Origin: JBDHXE01 sp039810525
Lineage (GTDB): Bacteria; Bacteroidota; Ignavibacteria; Kapaibacteriales; UBA2268
Direction: 5' to 3'
Assembly: GCA_039810525.1 (NCBI GenBank)
Contig: JBDHXE010000016.1
Coordinates: 1 to 22,751 of the forward strand
DNA length: 22,751 nt
Below the pieces are notes generated by a model. The model saw only the letters and a list, made by a program, of their open reading frames with translations, did no database searches and had not been told where the DNA came from. A program made the translations under genes and the position numbers. Shown here in pieces: positions 1 to 7,205 of this stretch (position 1 is the first letter of the stretch; each line of letters begins with the position of its first letter).

Positions 1-83
1 CGAAAATTTCAAAGTCGCCAAAAATCAATTGAAATTCTTTTGTTGTTTTTCTTCGATTGTCAAAACTCGATGAATCCGCTCAA

Positions 84-196
84 TGAAGATCTTTCACAAC
101 TGAGTACAACAATAACAGTGAAAAGAAGATTCAGTAGGAAATTTTGATAAAGGTGATCAATATGATGCAATATCATCTTTAAAGAATACCTCTAAA
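84..196 (+). pseudogene. Degraded or frameshifted upstream part of the M1 peptidase
   Basis: The peptidase reading frame stays open upstream of the ATG at 197, back to about 122, and reads FDKGDQYDAISSLKNTSK, which suits the stretch before the family's active-site region. That frame is closed by a TGA at 119-121. A second frame, open from 84 to about 131, reads RSFTTEYNNNSEKKIQ, which looks like the segment expected next upstream. The two match end to end only if a frameshift lies near 122-137. That frame is itself closed by a TGA at 81-83. I see no convincing continuation in 1-80. Either the gene is broken or the assembly has indel errors here. Homology was judged by eye. Confidence 0.45.
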
Positions 197-1387
197 ATGA
201 TAAAAGCATTCTCCAAATTTTTTGTAGAATACCCTTTCGATAAATATGGGCATGTCATTTTACAACCATTCTACTTTGGCGGAATGGAGCATCAGACCAT
301 ATCGAGTATCAATAGAATCTGGTTACAAGGTAAATCAGAACTAGGTATTGCCCACGAATTAGGACATCAATGGTTAGGTGATTTAATTACTGCCAAATCT
401 TGGCAAGATATATGGATAAATGAAGGTGGTGCTTCATGGTGCGAAGCGCTTTGGGTCTATGCCAGCAATTTAGATAAAGGCGAAGCAGAAGCAATGAAAA
501 TGTATAACAAATACTTTACAGATAGAGCTTGGCAATACCTCAGCGAAACAAGACTCTTCGATAAAGTACTAAATGCTACACCTACAAGTTTAATTTTTGA
601 TTATACCAATCTTTCATATACCAAAGCTTCATGGGTATACAATATGCTATTTAGAAGATTAGGCACAGATTTTCTCGAATTTATGCGCTATCTTTTTAAT
701 ACTTACAAGAATAATAATATTAGCTCCAAAGAGTTTGAATTAGAGTTGGTAAATTACTTAAACCAAAATCATATTAATTTTGATGCCAGTGAATACTTTA
801 ACCAAATTGTATATAGTTCTGGGCATCCATCATATTATATATTTTTAATTTCGCAATATCAATCTAATGACAAATTTTACTATAAATTAAATATACAACA
901 AGTACAAGAAGGAAACGGCTTTAAAGATATTTATAATTACCATATAAAAGTAGATTGCTATAAAAATGGTAATATTGATACAAGTTTCGTAGTATTTAAT
1001 AATAGTCGAAATCAAGAATATCAAGTAGTATTAAACAACAGCATAGACTCTATTAATATAGATAAATCTTATACTTTGTGTAATGTGTGGACCAATATAG
1101 TCTCTGTAAAAGAATCCAATACAGAATTTAAATCAATTAAGATTAGCCCAAACCCTATATATTCAGGTCAGAATGCTCAAATTGAAATACCAAATACCAA
1201 CTCACCAATACAGATTAAAATAATTGATATGATAGGCAATGTAGTGTATCAAGATTATGTAAATCAAATTGACAATTCGATATTATATACTCTAAATTCT
1301 AATAAATTAGTAACTGGAACTTATATAGTGTGCTTAAATACCGATAAAGAAGTATTTGCCAAAAAAATGATTATTATCAAGAATTAA
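197..1387 (+). CDS. M1-family (gluzincin) metallopeptidase, 5'-incomplete, with T9SS C-terminal sorting domain
   Basis: This is the C-terminal portion of a zinc aminopeptidase-like protein, probably exported and either surface-attached or released. Visible from the ATG at 197 are a GGMEHQT motif (residues 28-34, the GxMEN substrate-amine site), the zinc site HELGH (53-57) and the third zinc ligand in NEG (E76), giving exact HEXXH-X18-E spacing. Residues from about 312 to 396 form a T9SS type A sorting domain: an ISPNP start, a beta-rich middle and a GTYIV...KKMIIIKN end. Such domains are removed as cargo crosses the outer membrane through the type IX system. M1 enzymes normally carry several hundred residues before the GxMEN motif; here only about 27 precede it and no signal peptide is present. 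The ATG at 197 is probably internal, since the frame is open upstream to about 122. There is no Shine-Dalgarno sequence before it. Family assignment is firm; whether the product works is doubtful. Confidence 0.85.
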   Translation: MIKAFSKFFVEYPFDKYGHVILQPFYFGGMEHQTISSINRIWLQGKSELGIAHELGHQWLGDLITAKSWQDIWINEGGASWCEALWVYASNLDKGEAEAMKMYNKYFTDRAWQYLSETRLFDKVLNATPTSLIFDYTNLSYTKASWVYNMLFRRLGTDFLEFMRYLFNTYKNNNISSKEFELELVNYLNQNHINFDASEYFNQIVYSSGHPSYYIFLISQYQSNDKFYYKLNIQQVQEGNGFKDIYNYHIKVDCYKNGNIDTSFVVFNNSRNQEYQVVLNNSIDSINIDKSYTLCNVWTNIVSVKESNTEFKSIKISPNPIYSGQNAQIEIPNTNSPIQIKIIDMIGNVVYQDYVNQIDNSILYTLNSNKLVTGTYIVCLNTDKEVFAKKMIIIKN

Positions 1388-1474
1388 ATTAAATAATTAA
1401 ATCCCTTATTATTCCAGATAAAATGCTTAAATTAGAGGTTAGATATTAATCATTCACATTTAAATAGGAGATTT

Positions 1475-3007
1475 ATGTTAAAAGGGCACCCACATGGTCT
1501 GTTAGCAGCAGCATTAGCGAATATGGGCGAGAGATTTGGCTTTTATACAATGATGGCAATATTAGTCTTGTTCCTACAAGCAAAATTTGGATTATCAGGA
1601 ACTGATGCTGGTATAATTTACTCAATATTTTACTTTTCAATCTATATATTAGCTTTTGTTGGTGGATTGATTGCAGACAAAACACGAAATTACAAAGGAA
1701 TAATATTCATTGGTTTATTAATAATGGCATTAGGATATCTAATACTCGCGGTTCCGACACCAACACCTGTCCCAGACAAAGTCTTATTTTTAGTTATATC
1801 ATTAGTAGGACTATTTGCTATTGCTTTCGGCAATGGATTATTCAAAGGCAATTTACAAGCATTAGTAGGCCAAATGTACGATAATCCACAATATAGTTCA
1901 ATGAGAGATTCAGGTTTTTCATTATTTTATATGTTTATCAATGTAGGCGCTTTATTTGCACCAATTTTTGCAGTAGGAATGCGAAATGGCTGGCTACAAA
2001 GTAAAGGTTATGAATATGACCCAAGTTTACCAGAATTGTGCCATGCATATTTGGATAAAACAATCACTCCAGAAGCATCTAATAAATTAATTACATTAGC
2101 CAATGAAGTGTCTAAAACAGGACCAGTAACAGATATTAACCTATTTGTACACAATTATTTAAATATATTTACAGAAGGTTTTCATTATGCTTTTGGTATT
2201 TCAATAATTGCAATGCTTATATCGGTCGTAATCTATTTTTTAAATAAAAAGACTTTCCCTAACCCAACTGAAAAAAAACATAAATCAGAATCACATAATA
2301 CAAGCACTATGGATGCTCACGAAGTAAAGCAAAGACTGTATGCATTGTATGCAGTATTTGGGATTGTTATATTCTTCTGGTTTTCGTTCCATCAGAATGG
2401 GCTTACACTTACATATTTTGCAAAAGATTACACTGATTTGAGTGGAATATCTATCAATCTCGGTATAGTAACTATCAAAGGGGCAGAAATATTCCAATCA
2501 ATAAATCCAATATTTATAGTTACCCTTACTCCAATAATTATGGCAATATTTGGCTGGTTAAGAACAAAGGGACTAGAACCATCTACTCCTAAAAAGATAG
2601 CAATAGGTATGTTTATAGCAGGATTAGCTTATCTGTTAATGGTATTTGGTTCATTAGGTTTACCACTCAAATCTTCCTTAGAAGCTATGGGAGGCTTATC
2701 CGATACTGAAAAAGTAACACCTATGCTATTAGTAGGGACTTATTTTATATTGACAGTAGCAGAACTATTTATAAGTCCTCTAGGAATATCTTTTGTATCA
2801 AAAGTGGCTCCCCCTCAATATCAAGGTATTATGCAAGGAGGTTGGTTAGGAGCTACAGCATTAGGTAATCAATTATTATTTATAGGTGCAATACTTTACG
2901 ATAGCGTACCACTATGGCTTACATGGTCTGTTTTTGTGATTGCTTGCCTAATATCAATGTTTACAATGCTCTTTATGATGAAATGGCTTGAGAAAATAGC
3001 GAAATAA
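1475..3007 (+). CDS. POT/PTR-family proton-coupled oligopeptide transporter
   Basis: This 510-aa inner-membrane major-facilitator protein probably imports di- and tripeptides with protons. It has many hydrophobic helices, an early MGERFGFY motif and a PTR-type first half (FGLSGTDAGIIYSIFYFS, then GGLIADK). The canonical POT motif on helix 1 is ExxERFxYY. Here it reads N16-x-x-E19-R20-F-G-F23-Y24, so the first glutamate is asparagine and the first tyrosine is phenylalanine. A polar insert lies at about residues 170-235, and a central charged loop at about 262-290 fits the linker between the two six-helix bundles. The start is well supported: AGGAG at 1466-1470 lies 4 nt before the ATG. It sits 87 bp after the exported peptidase, and a peptidase next to a peptide importer suggests peptide scavenging, though co-transcription is not proven. 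A hairpin terminator follows at 3022-3049. Confidence 0.9.
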   Translation: MLKGHPHGLLAAALANMGERFGFYTMMAILVLFLQAKFGLSGTDAGIIYSIFYFSIYILAFVGGLIADKTRNYKGIIFIGLLIMALGYLILAVPTPTPVPDKVLFLVISLVGLFAIAFGNGLFKGNLQALVGQMYDNPQYSSMRDSGFSLFYMFINVGALFAPIFAVGMRNGWLQSKGYEYDPSLPELCHAYLDKTITPEASNKLITLANEVSKTGPVTDINLFVHNYLNIFTEGFHYAFGISIIAMLISVVIYFLNKKTFPNPTEKKHKSESHNTSTMDAHEVKQRLYALYAVFGIVIFFWFSFHQNGLTLTYFAKDYTDLSGISINLGIVTIKGAEIFQSINPIFIVTLTPIIMAIFGWLRTKGLEPSTPKKIAIGMFIAGLAYLLMVFGSLGLPLKSSLEAMGGLSDTEKVTPMLLVGTYFILTVAELFISPLGISFVSKVAPPQYQGIMQGGWLGATALGNQLLFIGAILYDSVPLWLTWSVFVIACLISMFTMLFMMKWLEKIAK

Positions 3008-3021
3008 TATTTTAAAACAAA

Positions 3022-3049
3022 GGGGTTACCCAAAACAATAAGTAACCCC
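3022..3049. terminator. Bidirectional intrinsic terminator between convergent genes
   Basis: A perfect 8-bp stem, GGGGTTAC (3022-3029) and GTAACCCC (3042-3049), encloses a 12-nt loop. It lies 14 bp after the transporter stop and 11 bp after the stop of the convergent CBS gene. On the minus strand the stem is followed by TTTGTTTT, so it looks stronger for the CBS gene than for the transporter. Confidence 0.75.
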
Positions 3050-3060
3050 ATAATTCTAAT

Positions 3061-3501
3061 TTACTTATGACCATTAGAATCCAAAAAATAATAATAACTT
3101 AGCAGTAAATCTGTGTTAGTTATCAAACCTACGAGATTCATTTCCCAATCAACAACTGGCAACGCTTCTATCTTATGTTTTGCAGCTATTCTGACAGCTT
3201 TGGCTATACTATCTTCTGGATATACAAAATGATGAATTGTGTCAATTATATTCTCGAATTCTTTAATATTATTGTAAGCCAATTCACCATAATTTTCATC
3301 TGGATCGTATATTTGTCTCAAAATGTATTCATAAACCTTTCTCTCACATAGCATACCTACTAACTTATTATTATCCAGCACTGGTAAATGCCTTATACAT
3401 TCATTTTTCATTAGATCGTAAGCACTATGCAGAGTATCGTCGATACTAATCGTAAATAGATTAGTATTCATAATATCTTTAATCTTTTGTAAATCCGACA
3501 T
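3061..3501 (-). CDS. Small stand-alone two-CBS-domain protein
   Basis: This 146-aa soluble protein consists almost entirely of a CBS pair (Bateman module). CBS1 spans about residues 8-60 (TISIDDTLHSAYDLM...HLPVLDNNKLVGML) and CBS2 about 90-140 (FVYPEDSIAKAVRIA...ALPVVDWEMNLVGLITNTDLL). CBS pairs usually bind adenine nucleotides or S-adenosylmethionine and regulate a partner. No enzyme or transporter domain is fused here, and the neighbours do not reveal a partner. The ATG at 3501 is supported by GAGGT at about 7 nt upstream. It is transcribed away from the phosphodiesterase gene across a 170-bp gap and ends at the shared terminator. Confidence 0.85.
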   Translation of the reverse strand: MSDLQKIKDIMNTNLFTISIDDTLHSAYDLMKNECIRHLPVLDNNKLVGMLCERKVYEYILRQIYDPDENYGELAYNNIKEFENIIDTIHHFVYPEDSIAKAVRIAAKHKIEALPVVDWEMNLVGLITNTDLLLSYYYFLDSNGHK

Positions 3502-3644
3502 TTCTTACCTCATTTCAAATAAATAAACCTTTACTAAACTAACACATTTGTCAATCTAAAACAAGGAAGATATTTTGTAAAAATAAAATATAATTATCCT
3601 TAGAATTAATTAATTTTGTTATATTTATCTTTTGTTAATCTACA

Positions 3645-3668
3645 AAACTGAAACTAAAACTAGAACTA
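3645..3668 (+). repeat. Four-unit hexanucleotide tandem repeat just before the GDPD start
   Basis: Four consecutive hexamers read AAACTG, AAACTA, AAACTA, GAACTA and are followed by AAA and the ATG at 3672. They occupy the place where a ribosome binding site would be, and no Shine-Dalgarno sequence is present. The copies are imperfect and few, so slippage is possible but not shown. Confidence 0.5.
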
Positions 3669-3671
3669 AAA

Positions 3672-4433
3672 ATGCTTACATTAAAAGAGTATGTATTAAA
3701 AAATAACCACATTATTGTTGCTCATCGGGGTGCATCAGGCAATGCCCCAGAAAATACTATTGCTGCATATCAACTTGCGTTAGCCGAAGGTGCCGATATG
3801 ATAGAAATGGATGTCCAGATTACAAACGATGGCATATTTGTGGCATACCACGACTTTGCGCTACTCAATATGGGCAAAGATATAGTTGATTTAGATTATA
3901 GCCAAATAGCAGATATAGATGTTGGGTCAGGGTTCGATATTAAATATAAAGGCGAAAAAATACCTAAGTTAGAAGATGCTATAGAATTGATACAAAATAA
4001 ATGCTATCTAATATTAGAGATCAAAACTTTAGCTGGGAAAAATTTTAAAGAAAATGCCGAAAAACTTGTTCAATTAATTGAAAAATACAACTATTTAGAC
4101 AAAACTCTATTCGCATCATTTAATTATTCAGCTTTAGGGCAGCTTAAGAATATCAATCCCAATGTCCATCTAGCCGCTATCAAAATTCCGATGGATAATA
4201 GATTACCTTCCGAATTAAAAGAATTGATAGGGTGTGAATCATTAATATGTTCGGTAGAAGAATTGAACGAGGAAATATATCAAGATGCCGCTGATTCTGA
4301 TGTAATATTAGGTGTATATTCTGTTGATACTAAAAGCCAATTTATAGATGCAATTAAATATAAAATTAAAGCTTTAGGAACTGATTTTCCTGCAAAAGTA
4401 AAATTATGGCTATCCGAAATTAATTATTCTTAA
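3672..4433 (+). CDS. ugpQ: Glycerophosphodiester phosphodiesterase (GDPD family)
   Basis: This 253-aa enzyme probably hydrolyses glycerophosphodiesters, released from phospholipids, to glycerol-3-phosphate and an alcohol. The signature is intact: H18-R19-G20 near the N-terminus followed by PEN (26-28), the acidic metal pair E45 and D47 in EMD, the catalytic H60 in YHD, and LEIK at about 113-116. The length matches bacterial cytoplasmic GDPD (UgpQ type). There is no signal peptide or membrane segment, so it should be cytoplasmic. The ATG directly follows an A-rich hexamer repeat and has no clear Shine-Dalgarno sequence. Its last 14 bases overlap the 3' end of the convergent fliO gene. No glycerophosphodiester uptake genes are nearby. 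The symbol is by family resemblance. Confidence 0.88.
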   Translation: MLTLKEYVLKNNHIIVAHRGASGNAPENTIAAYQLALAEGADMIEMDVQITNDGIFVAYHDFALLNMGKDIVDLDYSQIADIDVGSGFDIKYKGEKIPKLEDAIELIQNKCYLILEIKTLAGKNFKENAEKLVQLIEKYNYLDKTLFASFNYSALGQLKNINPNVHLAAIKIPMDNRLPSELKELIGCESLICSVEELNEEIYQDAADSDVILGVYSVDTKSQFIDAIKYKIKALGTDFPAKVKLWLSEINYS

Positions 4434-4806
4434 AGACAGCATTTTTAAGAAATTCTTTAAATGATAATTCAGAACTCAAACTATCTATATTCTTATTTGT
4501 ATTAGTAGGAGTGCTTTTCTTATTACTTAATCCATATTTTTCATTTGGAGGGTTAGAATTAGAAAGTTCAGCTAACAAATTAATGCTTTTTTCACTTACA
4601 CCCAACAACAAGATTCTATTTTGTATCTTTATAGTCCACAAAGCGTTCTTGGGCGACAAATTTAATTTAGATAACACCTCTATACCATTTATAGAGCTAT
4701 TCTTCTTAAACTTCAAAGTTAATTTTTTCATCATAAATAAGATGATGCCTAAAATAGCTACCGAACCCATAAGGGTTAAAAATGCGTTTAATATGTTGCT
4801 ATCCAT
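4420..4806 (-). CDS. fliO: FliO-type flagellar export-apparatus assembly protein
   Basis: This 128-aa protein has one N-terminal membrane helix (about residues 8-28, ending MMKKLTLKFKK) and a small cytoplasmic domain. VLSKLNLSPKNALWTIKIQNRILLLGVSE resembles the FliO/FliZ core, where 'L.P...L..v.v.....LLGV' is typical. FliO helps assemble the FliP ring of the flagellar type III export gate. The C-terminal 50 residues are polar and Asn/Ser/Lys-rich. It is the last gene of fliL-M-N-O, starting 8 bp after fliN with AGGT upstream. fliP, fliQ and fliR, which usually follow, are absent; instead the gene ends inside the convergent phosphodiesterase gene. The call rests partly on position because FliO is poorly conserved. 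Confidence 0.8.
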   Translation of the reverse strand: MDSNILNAFLTLMGSVAILGIILFMMKKLTLKFKKNSSINGIEVLSKLNLSPKNALWTIKIQNRILLLGVSEKSINLLAELSNSNPPNEKYGLSNKKSTPTNTNKNIDSLSSELSFKEFLKNAVFKNN

Positions 4807-4814
4807 TTCTTTAC

Positions 4815-5240
4815 CTATCTTAATTTGATACTCTTAATCCTATCAGCTGGATCTATCAATGTAGTAATTCTAATACCAAAATGCTTATCTATTACAACTA
4901 CTTCACCTTCTGCAACTTTTTTACCATTGATCAATATATCCACAGGCTCGGATACTAATTTATCGAATTCTATTACCGAACCTCTACCTAATCTCAAAAT
5001 ATCACGGATTAACATATTAGTTCTACCCAGCTCAATAGATACAGGTAGTTGCAAATCATACAATAATTCAAGTTTGGGGTCTAATGGCGAATATATTGTA
5101 TTAGTATTTGTATAATCCGAATTTCCAAAAATATTAGAATCCTTGTCATCTTTAGCAGAATCAGCAAAACTACTTGTGTCAGCTTCTTCGGTTACACCAC
5201 CTTGTATTAATGCATCAATCTCTTCTTGAGTCATTGTCAT
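4815..5240 (-). CDS. fliN: Flagellar motor switch protein FliN
   Basis: This 141-aa cytoplasmic C-ring component has a C-terminal SpoA domain at about residues 55-141: LLYDLQLPVSIELGRTNM, then DILRLGRGSVIEFDKL, EPVDILINGKKVAEGEVVVID and FGIRI. FliN forms the base of the switch complex with FliM and also docks the export ATPase complex. The N-terminus carries TQEEIDALI, much like the CheY-binding peptide at the start of FliM. About 40 polar residues link it to the SpoA domain. The first ATG (5240) fits GGAG about 10 nt upstream; a second ATG lies two codons later. It begins 1 bp after the fliM stop, suggesting translational coupling. Confidence 0.95.
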   Translation of the reverse strand: MTMTQEEIDALIQGGVTEEADTSSFADSAKDDKDSNIFGNSDYTNTNTIYSPLDPKLELLYDLQLPVSIELGRTNMLIRDILRLGRGSVIEFDKLVSEPVDILINGKKVAEGEVVVIDKHFGIRITTLIDPADRIKSIKLR

Positions 5241-5241
5241 A

Positions 5242-6285
5242 TTATATATTCTCCATATTCTTATACATTATATCAAAATCTACTAATTCTTCCTCTTTTA
5301 GAGGTCTTGTTATTTTAACAGCCTTTTTGCCATCCACAGAGCCAGGGCGAGCAGCCAATTTCCTTCTACCAGAAATTAGAATTTCCATCTCCTCATTAAT
5401 TCTCTTGTTTGTCTTAATTACATCACCTACTTCTAACTCAAGTACATCTTTAACTGAAATAGAAGTTTTAGCTAATTCAGCTAATACACTCAAATACGTG
5501 GTTGACATTTGTTGAGTGAGAGCTACCATATTCTCTTTTGCTTTCTTTGGTGAAATTTTTAATTCATTCGTAGAAACCTGCTGCCGATTTAATTTAGTCA
5601 AAACTTCTTCGAGAGCAAATGTAGGAAAACAAAGATTCATCATAAAACTATTCATCAATGTACCTATCTTAACATCAAAAGAGACAACAATAACAATTTC
5701 TGAAGAAGGTGCTACTTGTACAAAATCAGCTTCAATTTCCAAACGAGAATATTTAAAATTTAGATCAGTAATAGATTTCCATGCCGTTCGCAAATCCGAA
5801 AAGCCATGCTCAATTATACCTTTTATAACCGCTTGCTCTATTGGAGTAATAGTTCTAGACTTAGGCATTATCTCGCCTTTGCCGCCCAAGAGCAATTCTA
5901 CTAATGTTAGTGCAAACTCAGGACTAATCTCCATTATACCACTACCATCAGTTCCTTCAATATCAAAAACATATAAGCAACTTGGGTTGGATACAGAGAG
6001 AATAAACTCCGAATAAAATAGCTGATCTACTGATGTAACGGAAACAGATACTATATTTTGTAATTTAGATACTAAATAGTAGCTAAATGATTCTGCAAAA
6101 TTTTCGTGAATTGAATGTAAAGTCCTAACTTGATTCTTAGATATTCTATTCGGACGTCTAAAATCGTAATTAGATACATCGCTTCTATTGAATTTCCCAG
6201 CAATTACTTCTTCTACATCGACCCTACCACTACTCATTTCAGATAGTAGGCTATCAATCTCATTCTGCGATAATACATCAGCCAT
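5242..6285 (-). CDS. fliM: Flagellar motor switch protein FliM
   Basis: This 347-aa C-ring protein sets rotation direction. In order it shows the N-terminal CheY-P-binding peptide LSQNEIDSLL (about residues 5-14), a linker, a CheC-like middle domain (about 40-240) with the GGKGE motif after LVELLL, and a C-terminal SpoA domain (about 265-340: LAELAKTSISVKDVLELEVGDVI...ISGRRKLAARPGSVDGKKAVKI). The length is typical of the family (about 330-350 aa). The ATG at 6285 has AAGGA 11 nt upstream and lies 22 bp after fliL. The intact CheY-binding peptide implies chemotactic control of the motor, although no che genes are in the window. Confidence 0.97.
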   Translation of the reverse strand: MADVLSQNEIDSLLSEMSSGRVDVEEVIAGKFNRSDVSNYDFRRPNRISKNQVRTLHSIHENFAESFSYYLVSKLQNIVSVSVTSVDQLFYSEFILSVSNPSCLYVFDIEGTDGSGIMEISPEFALTLVELLLGGKGEIMPKSRTITPIEQAVIKGIIEHGFSDLRTAWKSITDLNFKYSRLEIEADFVQVAPSSEIVIVVSFDVKIGTLMNSFMMNLCFPTFALEEVLTKLNRQQVSTNELKISPKKAKENMVALTQQMSTTYLSVLAELAKTSISVKDVLELEVGDVIKTNKRINEEMEILISGRRKLAARPGSVDGKKAVKITRPLKEEELVDFDIMYKNMENI

Positions 6286-6307
6286 TAGTGTCTATATCCT
6301 TAATTAT

Positions 6308-6943
6308 CTATTGCACAATAAACTCAACAATTGCTACATCTTTGAGACGAGCTTCTTGCTGACTAAATAGAGGTTTTAATTTCTGTTTAAATAATAATGA
6401 AAGCGAATCTCGAGGTATCTGTAATTCATCTAAAGACATATTGCCAATTTGGCTGTTGATAATATTCTTGACCATACCATCAAATTTCTTCCCAAAAGGT
6501 GAAAATGACGTAGAAGCTTCTTTTTTGCCTTCACCTTCCGAACCCCCTTCGCTCTTAGAATCGCCTTTTGTAAAATAGACTCCCAAATTTAAAACCACAA
6601 AACTTGTAGATGCACGAGGATTAGTTGTAATCCTGCCAGTTTCAAAATAATCTGCTTTCTCATCAGCTACATACTTACCTACATTACTATCTTCCGAATC
6701 ACTATCATGATCGGCAGATTCGGAGCTCTTCTTATCTTTGCTATCATTCTGAGTATTAATTTTACCAGATGTTATTGCCTCAGTAATAGAAGATACTTCA
6801 GATTTGATCCCCAATATCAAAAAAACATTAATTATCAGTGCAATAAGTACAATAGCGAAACCAACGAGTCCAAAAAGTGGAAAAGGTAATCCACTCTTTT
6901 CCTTTTTAGGTTTTTCAGGTTCTTGTTTTTCTTCTTCAGCCAT
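6308..6943 (-). CDS. fliL: Flagellar basal body-associated protein FliL
   Basis: This 211-aa single-pass inner-membrane protein surrounds or supports the MotA/MotB stator at the motor. It has a charged cytoplasmic N-terminus (EEEKQEPEKPKKEKS), one membrane helix (about residues 23-48), an acidic Ser/Asp-rich linker (about 60-95) and a periplasmic FliL domain. That domain has a strand RASTSFVVLNLGVYF, a second low-complexity Gly/Glu/Ser insert (about 127-145), then helical MVKNIINSQIGNMSLDEL and a C-terminal KDVAIVEFIVQ. The two polar inserts make it longer than common FliL proteins (roughly 150-180 aa). It opens the fliL-M-N-O cluster; the 262-bp gap upstream probably holds its promoter, but I could not identify one. 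Confidence 0.88.
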   Translation of the reverse strand: MAEEEKQEPEKPKKEKSGLPFPLFGLVGFAIVLIALIINVFLILGIKSEVSSITEAITSGKINTQNDSKDKKSSESADHDSDSEDSNVGKYVADEKADYFETGRITTNPRASTSFVVLNLGVYFTKGDSKSEGGSEGEGKKEASTSFSPFGKKFDGMVKNIINSQIGNMSLDELQIPRDSLSLLFKQKLKPLFSQQEARLKDVAIVEFIVQ

Positions 6944-7116
6944 TATCTTTCATCATTAATTTAACAATATCTATATATATCGGTATAAACATATAATTAT
7001 TGAATGAATTAATATAAATAAATATTATGCCATAAAGATCATACTAAGTATAAAGAAATGGATTAAATAAAATTTTATTTGTAACTTATAATAAATAAAA
7101 GATATAAGAAATATAT

Positions 7117-7143
7117 AAAAAAAGCCGACAATATTATTGGCTT
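7117..7143 (-). terminator. Probable intrinsic terminator downstream of ugd
   Basis: Read on the minus strand, AAGCC and GGCTT form a 5-bp stem (arms at 7139-7143 and 7122-7126) with a 12-nt loop, followed by a run of seven T (complement of 7117-7123). It lies about 60 bp after the ugd stop and before fliL, so it would separate the two units. The stem is short. Confidence 0.5.
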
Positions 7144-7179
7144 AAAAAATATGCTCTTTAAAATGTGTATATTCAACAA

Positions 7180-7197
7180 GTGTTTAATATTAAACAC
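7180..7197. promoter_or_regulatory. 18-bp perfect palindrome after ugd
   Basis: GTGTTTAATATTAAACAC equals its own reverse complement over all 18 bases. It starts 9 bp beyond the ugd stop. As RNA it can fold to a 7-bp stem with a 4-nt loop, but no T-run follows on either strand. It may therefore be a protein-binding operator or an mRNA 3'-end hairpin rather than a terminator. Confidence 0.45.
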
Positions 7198-7205
7198 CAA
7201 ATCAA

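Noticed and set aside
3613..3634. Possible promoter (TTTTG and TATCTTTTG) before the GDPD gene
   Set aside because: The two boxes are only about 7 nt apart and the -7 box is imperfect.
5516..6016. 166-codon plus-strand open frame opposite fliM
   Set aside because: It is antisense to a well-conserved gene, lacks a ribosome site and gives low-complexity residues; treated as a shadow.
7105..7131. Plus-strand TAAGAAAT-N11-GCCGACAA, sigma-28-like with the right spacing
   Set aside because: The -35 half is poor, the GCCGACA part is explained by the ugd terminator stem, and no plus-strand gene follows.
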